A stretch of DNA of 64,000 nucleotides from assembly GCA_021841025.1 (NCBI GenBank), contig JAKBWA010000086.1, positions 53,742-117,741 of the forward strand, given 5' to 3'. The notes below the pieces were generated by a model, which saw nothing but the letters and a program-made list of their open reading frames with translations, did not search any database and was not told the DNA's origin. The stretch comes from Bacillota bacterium (GTDB lineage Bacteria > Bacillota > Sulfobacillia > Sulfobacillales > Sulfobacillaceae). Made by a program: the position numbers and the translations under genes. Positions 59,782 through 64,000 of the stretch are shown here, one piece after another (position 1 is the stretch's first letter; each line of letters begins with the position of its first letter).

Positions 59782-60891
59782 TCACTTATTCCTTCTTGGA
59801 GAATGGGATGCGTTGAGTGTGTAATCAATAATACGGGTCATATTTTCGCGAAAAATCTCGGGGCTAAAACTCTCCGCGTGCGAACGAATCGCCTCGGGAT
59901 TCCAGGACAATTCCTCCGCCCGGCGAATTGCATCAATCACAGCGTCCACCTCCTGACGCTCAAACAATACGCCTGTTTGGCCATCAATAACCGTATCCAG
60001 CACACCCCCTCTTCCATACGCGATAACAGGATGTCCGGCTGCCTGCATTTCGACTGGAACAATACCGAAATCTTCTTCACCAGGAAAAATTAGTCCGCGT
60101 GCATTTTCAATGAGAGAGGTGGCCGCATCGTCCGCTACCGGGCCCACAAACTCCACCCAAGGTCCGGCCAACTGTCTAAGACGAGCACTTTCCGGTCCCT
60201 CTCCCGCCACCACCAGTTTAATCCCCATGCGTTTCGCCGCTAAAATCGCCAAGTCGACCCGCTTGTATGAAACCAGGCGGGAAAGCACCAGATAATAGGA
60301 ACCAGGATTCCTATTTAAGCAAAACCGCGTAATCCCAACCGGGGGGTACACCACCTCGGAAGGCCGATGGTAATGTTTCCAGATTCTACGTTGAACAAAG
60401 TGGGAGTTAGCAACCAGCACATCGGGGCGATCTGCAGAAAGCCGGTCCCACATCCGCATGTAATGAAAGACGGGTCCCATCAGAACCTTCGTCATTCCGC
60501 GCGCTTCCTTCTTGCGGTATTCATGGTACATGTCCCAGGCATAGCGCATAGGCGTATGGACATACGCCACGTGAGTGGTATCCGGTGATGTAATAATTCC
60601 TTTGGCCACAGCCGCCGAAGACGAAATCACCAGATCATAGGACGAGAAGTCAAATTGTTCGAATGCATACGTCAGAAAAGGCAGGTAACGATTATACCAT
60701 CTCTTGGACCACGGAAGTTTTTGGACGAAGGAGGGAATGATTTCTTTGGACTGCAGCCCAAAAGAAAGCCGCTTCAGATCCACCACACCCGTAAAGATGG
60801 GCGCGTCCGGAAACATCTCCGTAAATGCTTCCAGAACGCGCTCAGCTCCTCCTGATGTCACTAGCCAGTCGTGCACCAGCGCCACGCGCAT
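59782..60891 (-). CDS. GT4 glycosyltransferase (WbaZ/mannosyltransferase-like)
   Basis: A 369-residue GT-B enzyme. The opening MRVALVHDWLVTSGGAERVLEAF is the WbaZ/WcaI-type signature, and YVHTPMRYAWDMYHEYRKKEA follows in the acceptor domain. The donor domain includes YYLVLSRLVSYKRVDLAI and FPGEEDFGIVPVEMQAAGHPVIAYG. The ATG overlaps the stop of the O-antigen ligase gene by one base (TAATG), so it is coupled to it. It would add a mannose or similar residue in polysaccharide assembly. The insertion sequence lies just downstream, about 115 bp after its stop. Confidence 0.88.
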   Translation of the reverse strand: MRVALVHDWLVTSGGAERVLEAFTEMFPDAPIFTGVVDLKRLSFGLQSKEIIPSFVQKLPWSKRWYNRYLPFLTYAFEQFDFSSYDLVISSSAAVAKGIITSPDTTHVAYVHTPMRYAWDMYHEYRKKEARGMTKVLMGPVFHYMRMWDRLSADRPDVLVANSHFVQRRIWKHYHRPSEVVYPPVGITRFCLNRNPGSYYLVLSRLVSYKRVDLAILAAKRMGIKLVVAGEGPESARLRQLAGPWVEFVGPVADDAATSLIENARGLIFPGEEDFGIVPVEMQAAGHPVIAYGRGGVLDTVIDGQTGVLFERQEVDAVIDAIRRAEELSWNPEAIRSHAESFSPEIFRENMTRIIDYTLNASHSPRRNK

Positions 60892-62351
60892 TACACAACC
60901 GACCTGGTGCGATAGAAATGATACCCTGTTGAAATGAGGGCTAGGGCAATAAGCAAGGGAACGATGACTCCTTGATCAATCAAGAAATCTACCCAGTTAT
61001 GAACAATAAAGGCTACTGTGGAGCCAAATGCGCCGACCAGAGCAGCATACCAGTAGTCGGGCAACACTCTGGCCTTATGGCGGATTACGGTGAGGGCCCC
61101 TTTAATCCAGGACCATTCAAACCACAGTCCGGCGATAATTCCCCCCACCCCTAAATCTGCGCCCCATTCGAGATAAAGGTTGTGTGCCATCGGCGGTACC
61201 GCTGCAAGACCTTTGGGAGGATGATGCTGAATAAAGAGATGAAAATTTCCGAGACCCACACCGAATAGGGGATGCTCTCGAATCGCCTGAACCGCTGATT
61301 TCCATATTAAGAGACGCTGGTTGGTATCAAAATGTCCTTGGGGGTGAATAATCGCGGTTACCGTGCTCTTTAGCCTTTCAGCCGTATTTTTATGAGCCGA
61401 AGGCGCCAGTACGCTATGGCTTAAATTGGTCTTTCCTAATAGAAATATCACGGCAAACATCGCAATAGGAATTCCTATGCTATACCAGGCAAATTTCTTG
61501 GCCAATTCCGGTCTGGTGACAATAATGAGTACCAACATAAAAAACACGGCCGCCGCGTCAGCAACCCATGTTCCTCGTGAATAAGACTCCACCGCTCCTA
61601 AAGCTGTCACAATGGTGGCAAGAATGAGCCAGCCCCGTTTCAGGTAGGCGGGACCTAACGTTAACAAAGCCACGGCCAAAGGAAAGGTTTCTTCATTAAA
61701 TGCCCCGAAGGGATTGGGCTGACCAAAAAATCCTGTAGCTCTGACGTGATGTCCGTCGACAATATTGTACACAGGGCCCAATTGAAACAAGAACTGATAG
61801 AGCCCGTACAACGCAATGATCCCCACGACCACAAACAACGCCGTAAAATATCCGTTCCAAACTTGTTCGTCTTTTCCAGCCGAGCGAAAGACCGCCACCA
61901 TGACGACAAAGAACTCAATATACTCCAAAATTTTGATCACAGTGCCTACTCGACTTAAACTATCTGCCAAAGAGAGCACTGACAAAGCCAAAATAAAGAG
62001 CAAAGGCCACCGAAAAGGCTTGGGAAGAAATGTGTCCAGCAAACCCTTAATTCCTTGGCGGATATTCGCGAAAAATAACTTAAAGGCTAATACCATGGCC
62101 ATAAAATCCGCTACGTAAAACTTATGATGCAAAAATATTAACCCAATGGGAAACGGTGCTGCCAGAATGTAGAGAGCTGCTGCGAAAGGAAACGAAACCA
62201 CCGCCAGCCAAATATAGCCGACGAAAAACACGGCCGTGCCGATGTCTCCCACACGAATGCCGATAATTGCCCCCACAGCCGCAATCGCTAGAGGGATCCA
62301 AATACTGTTCGGAAAGATTCGCCCAGGAAATTTGTTAACTTCAGCCTGCAT
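60891..62351 (-). CDS. O-antigen ligase/polymerase (Wzy-like)
   Basis: About 486 residues, with ten or more membrane helices. The Wzy_C/O-antigen-ligase region is visible as LIWKSAVQAIREHPLFGVGLGNF, and PPMAHNLYLEWGADLGVGGI, with the large periplasmic loop between. In Gram-positive-type cells it would polymerise or ligate polysaccharide units at the outer membrane face. I set the start at ATG 62351, 7 bases after GGAGG. It is coupled to the downstream GT4 by the TAATG overlap. No Wzx flippase is in the window. Confidence 0.88.
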   Translation of the reverse strand: MQAEVNKFPGRIFPNSIWIPLAIAAVGAIIGIRVGDIGTAVFFVGYIWLAVVSFPFAAALYILAAPFPIGLIFLHHKFYVADFMAMVLAFKLFFANIRQGIKGLLDTFLPKPFRWPLLFILALSVLSLADSLSRVGTVIKILEYIEFFVVMVAVFRSAGKDEQVWNGYFTALFVVVGIIALYGLYQFLFQLGPVYNIVDGHHVRATGFFGQPNPFGAFNEETFPLAVALLTLGPAYLKRGWLILATIVTALGAVESYSRGTWVADAAAVFFMLVLIIVTRPELAKKFAWYSIGIPIAMFAVIFLLGKTNLSHSVLAPSAHKNTAERLKSTVTAIIHPQGHFDTNQRLLIWKSAVQAIREHPLFGVGLGNFHLFIQHHPPKGLAAVPPMAHNLYLEWGADLGVGGIIAGLWFEWSWIKGALTVIRHKARVLPDYWYAALVGAFGSTVAFIVHNWVDFLIDQGVIVPLLIALALISTGYHFYRTRSVV

Positions 62352-62374
62352 TATCATGCCTCCTACCCGGCAAT

Positions 62375-63466
62375 TTATCGATCTGCCACTTGCAAATAAA
62401 CTTCCCGCGTTCTTTCTGCCGTTGCCTCCCAGGTATAACATTTCGCATGGTCCCGACCTTTTTGTCCTAATGAAATTCTAAGCTCCCCGTCCTCCCATAT
62501 CTCCGTCATGTGTTGGCTAAATGCTTCAAAATCAGCAGGATCAGCCAATAAAGCAGCATCGCCGCACACTTCTTGCAAAGCCCCCTGGGTAGAAGAAATC
62601 ACCGGGGTGCCATATGCCATAGCTTCCAGCACAGGAAATCCAAAGCCTTCATAAAAGCTCGGGTACACTAATGCTAAAGCATTTTGATACAGTGTGCGTA
62701 ACTCATCCTTAGAAACATATTCTAGCAAAAAGACCCTATCCCTAACATTCCACTTATGAGGCGCCTCAAGCACCGGTTCATACAACCATCCCTTTTTGCC
62801 TGCAATCAACAGATCCACGTGGTCCGACAAATGGTTTTCATGGACAAAAAGCGAAAAGGCGTGAATCAGTCCCTCGAAATTCTTACGGGGCTCGATCGTT
62901 CCGACCGCCAAGAAATACGGACGTTCTCTCGCTGGGCGTTTCTCTGGTGCACCCTCTGCTTGAACCGGCTCGACTCCATGAGGAATCACGGCAATACGTT
63001 CTTGCGGCACATGTAATATATCCTGCAAATCGTTGGCCGTGGTTTGACTGGGAACAATCACACGCTTAGCCACCTTTACGGATTGTGCCATGAGTTGACG
63101 TTTCATCAAACTTTGAGCCTTCGGAAACATCGATGGATATTTAAAGGCAACCATGTCATGAATGGTCATCACCGCACTTGGTACCCGCCGCACAACAGGA
63201 ACCTGATAATCGGGAAAATGCACCACATCATAAGACAGAGGAGACAACCGGGAACGAAACAGCCATTGCTCAAAAAAAATCCGGTTAAAACTGCGTTCCA
63301 AAGAACGGGAAAGATGAAGCATTTTGACCGCGGAAATATTTTGACCGTTCAATCCTACGACTTGCAACTCGTCAATTCCTTGATATTTCCTGGCGTAAGC
63401 TTTCGCTAAAGACTCGATATATCGCCCGATGCCAGTTGATTGCGGGTGATAGAGCAACCCGTCCAT
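62375..63466 (-). CDS. GT4 glycosyltransferase
   Basis: About 363 residues from the ATG at 63466. The opening DGLLYHPQSTGIGRYIESLA is the usual GT4 acceptor-domain start; YFLAVGTIEPRKNFEGLIHAF and SFYEGFGFPVLEAMAYGTPVISS are the donor-domain motifs. The start is uncertain: the strong TAGGAGGAG lies 17 bases before this ATG but only about 5 bases before a CTG (63478) that would add LLIL. Longer in-frame ATG codons also exist. It lies 23 bp ahead of the O-antigen ligase gene. Confidence 0.85.
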   Translation of the reverse strand: MDGLLYHPQSTGIGRYIESLAKAYARKYQGIDELQVVGLNGQNISAVKMLHLSRSLERSFNRIFFEQWLFRSRLSPLSYDVVHFPDYQVPVVRRVPSAVMTIHDMVAFKYPSMFPKAQSLMKRQLMAQSVKVAKRVIVPSQTTANDLQDILHVPQERIAVIPHGVEPVQAEGAPEKRPARERPYFLAVGTIEPRKNFEGLIHAFSLFVHENHLSDHVDLLIAGKKGWLYEPVLEAPHKWNVRDRVFLLEYVSKDELRTLYQNALALVYPSFYEGFGFPVLEAMAYGTPVISSTQGALQEVCGDAALLADPADFEAFSQHMTEIWEDGELRISLGQKGRDHAKCYTWEATAERTREVYLQVADR

Positions 63467-63815
63467 GAGAATTAGCAGAGGTACTCCTCCTACCCGAATG
63501 ATAACTATACTGCTGCCATCATACGACACCATTATTAAGATTGTCTTAAACCCTGTTTGGTATTTTTTATGCATATAGAGTTCCTTGTCCGTTTTGAGGG
63601 CAATGTTCAGAACTTTAATGGTGAAGATCTGCGTCACTTGGCGACGGCCATGGAGGCCATCAAACTGATACATCTTTTCTCTTCTTCTTGAGATTTGCTA
63701 AGCCTCTACCTCTCGCCAACTTCTTCTCGCTCGACGGGGGCATTTCCTCAATAGCAGGGTACCCGGTCTTGGGCGCGCAATCAGTCTCTTGATGAAGGAT
63801 CTCGGTATGTACTTC
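63467..63815. other. Intergenic region without a clear gene
   Basis: Short minus-strand frames are open here, but none has a credible start signal or family match. It probably contains the promoter of the GT4 operon. No hairpin of note was seen. Confidence 0.4.
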
Positions 63816-64000
63816 TTAAAGTAGACCAACATTAGTCTCGCTAGATATGGTAATGCCGAATTTGAGGGGAAGTGGTACCGAGCGAGCACGGAGTTTCGTT
63901 AACGAGATCCACGTGGGTTCGGCCTTCGTTTGCAAAACCTTATCTGCCTCAATCGCCGAACCATAATGGAAGGTTTGAATGGTGGCAATCCATACATGGC
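63816..64000 (-). CDS. Possible C-terminal end of a gene running off the right edge
   Basis: A minus-strand frame of about 61 codons is open from the right edge to a TAA at 63816-63818. It reads in part IEADKVLQTKAEPTWISLTKL. No family was recognised. It is the most plausible reading frame at the edge, but it could be chance. Confidence 0.3.
   Translation of the reverse strand, partial: HVWIATIQTFHYGSAIEADKVLQTKAEPTWISLTKLRARSVPLPLKFGITISSETNVGLL

Noticed and set aside
63698..63889. 63-codon minus-strand ORF near the right edge
   Set aside because: Basic, compositionally biased sequence without a Shine-Dalgarno or family match; a second open frame in the same stretch runs off the edge and is more plausible.
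1..64000. CRISPR arrays, rRNA and tRNA genes
   Set aside because: No regularly spaced direct repeats and no tRNA T-loop or rRNA signatures were found by eye on either strand.

Overview
The window is a protein-dense stretch of a low-to-mid GC bacterial chromosome. Most starts have strong purine-rich Shine-Dalgarno sequences, and ATG, GTG and TTG starts are all used. The gene content (Firmicutes-type lipoproteins including a YerB/DUF3048 protein, ArsR/ArsB arsenite resistance, an acid protease of the sedolisin family, FeMo-cofactor-domain and MarR/MerR proteins) suggests an acid-tolerant, flagellated Bacillota, most likely Sulfobacillus-like. That assignment is inference: no rRNA or tRNA gene is present to confirm it.

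Layout. 1-8.8 kb holds housekeeping and catabolic genes: a PLP aminotransferase cut by the window edge, an M14 carboxypeptidase, endonuclease IV, a diacylglycerol-kinase-like lipid kinase, a GH1 beta-glucosidase, a MarR/AcoX-like pair and a P1-family aminopeptidase. 8.9-12.1 kb is a minus-strand taurine-type ABC transporter operon (tauC-tauA-tauB order). Its leader carries a convincing ydaO-yuaA (c-di-AMP) riboswitch followed by an intrinsic terminator; this is the most interesting item in the window. 12.2-16.2 kb has a histidine phosphatase and a three-gene cobalamin/iron-siderophore ABC importer preceded by a Fur-family-like 7-1-7 box. 16.2-22.6 kb is a flagellar filament island: flagellin on the plus strand, and divergently fliD, fliS and two glycosyltransferase genes that probably modify flagellin.

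22.6-34.6 kb opens with decayed gene fragments (a second RmlD 3' end and an aminoglycoside-phosphotransferase remnant). It then runs through rmlD, a NifX-like gene, an MBL-fold hydrolase, a glycosyltransferase series, a Wzt/Wzm polysaccharide ABC exporter and a DUF2079 membrane protein, all on the minus strand. 35.1-40.8 kb is plus strand: an M61 PDZ aminopeptidase, a glycosyltransferase, UDP-glucose dehydrogenase and UDP-xylose synthase. 41.3-42.8 kb is a MerR/quinone-oxidoreductase divergent pair. At 42.9 kb sits a 152-bp foldback MITE. 43.5-49.4 kb has an S51 peptidase, an orphan Dam methylase, arsR-arsB, and a zinc-ribbon protein paired with a sedolisin. 49.4-50.3 kb is non-coding, with a plus-strand terminator that no known gene explains.

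50.3-63.5 kb returns to surface polysaccharide: a polyprenyl glycosylphosphotransferase, a DUF3048 lipoprotein, a geranylgeranyl-reductase-like flavoprotein, a GalE-like epimerase, three GT4 enzymes and an O-antigen-ligase/polymerase. This cluster is interrupted by a recent 2635-bp insertion sequence with intact 16-bp terminal repeats and a 9-bp target duplication. It encodes a DUF4338 protein and an IS4-superfamily transposase.

Taken together, most of the window makes and exports surface glycans, decorates the flagellum, and manages osmolyte, metal and metalloid transport.
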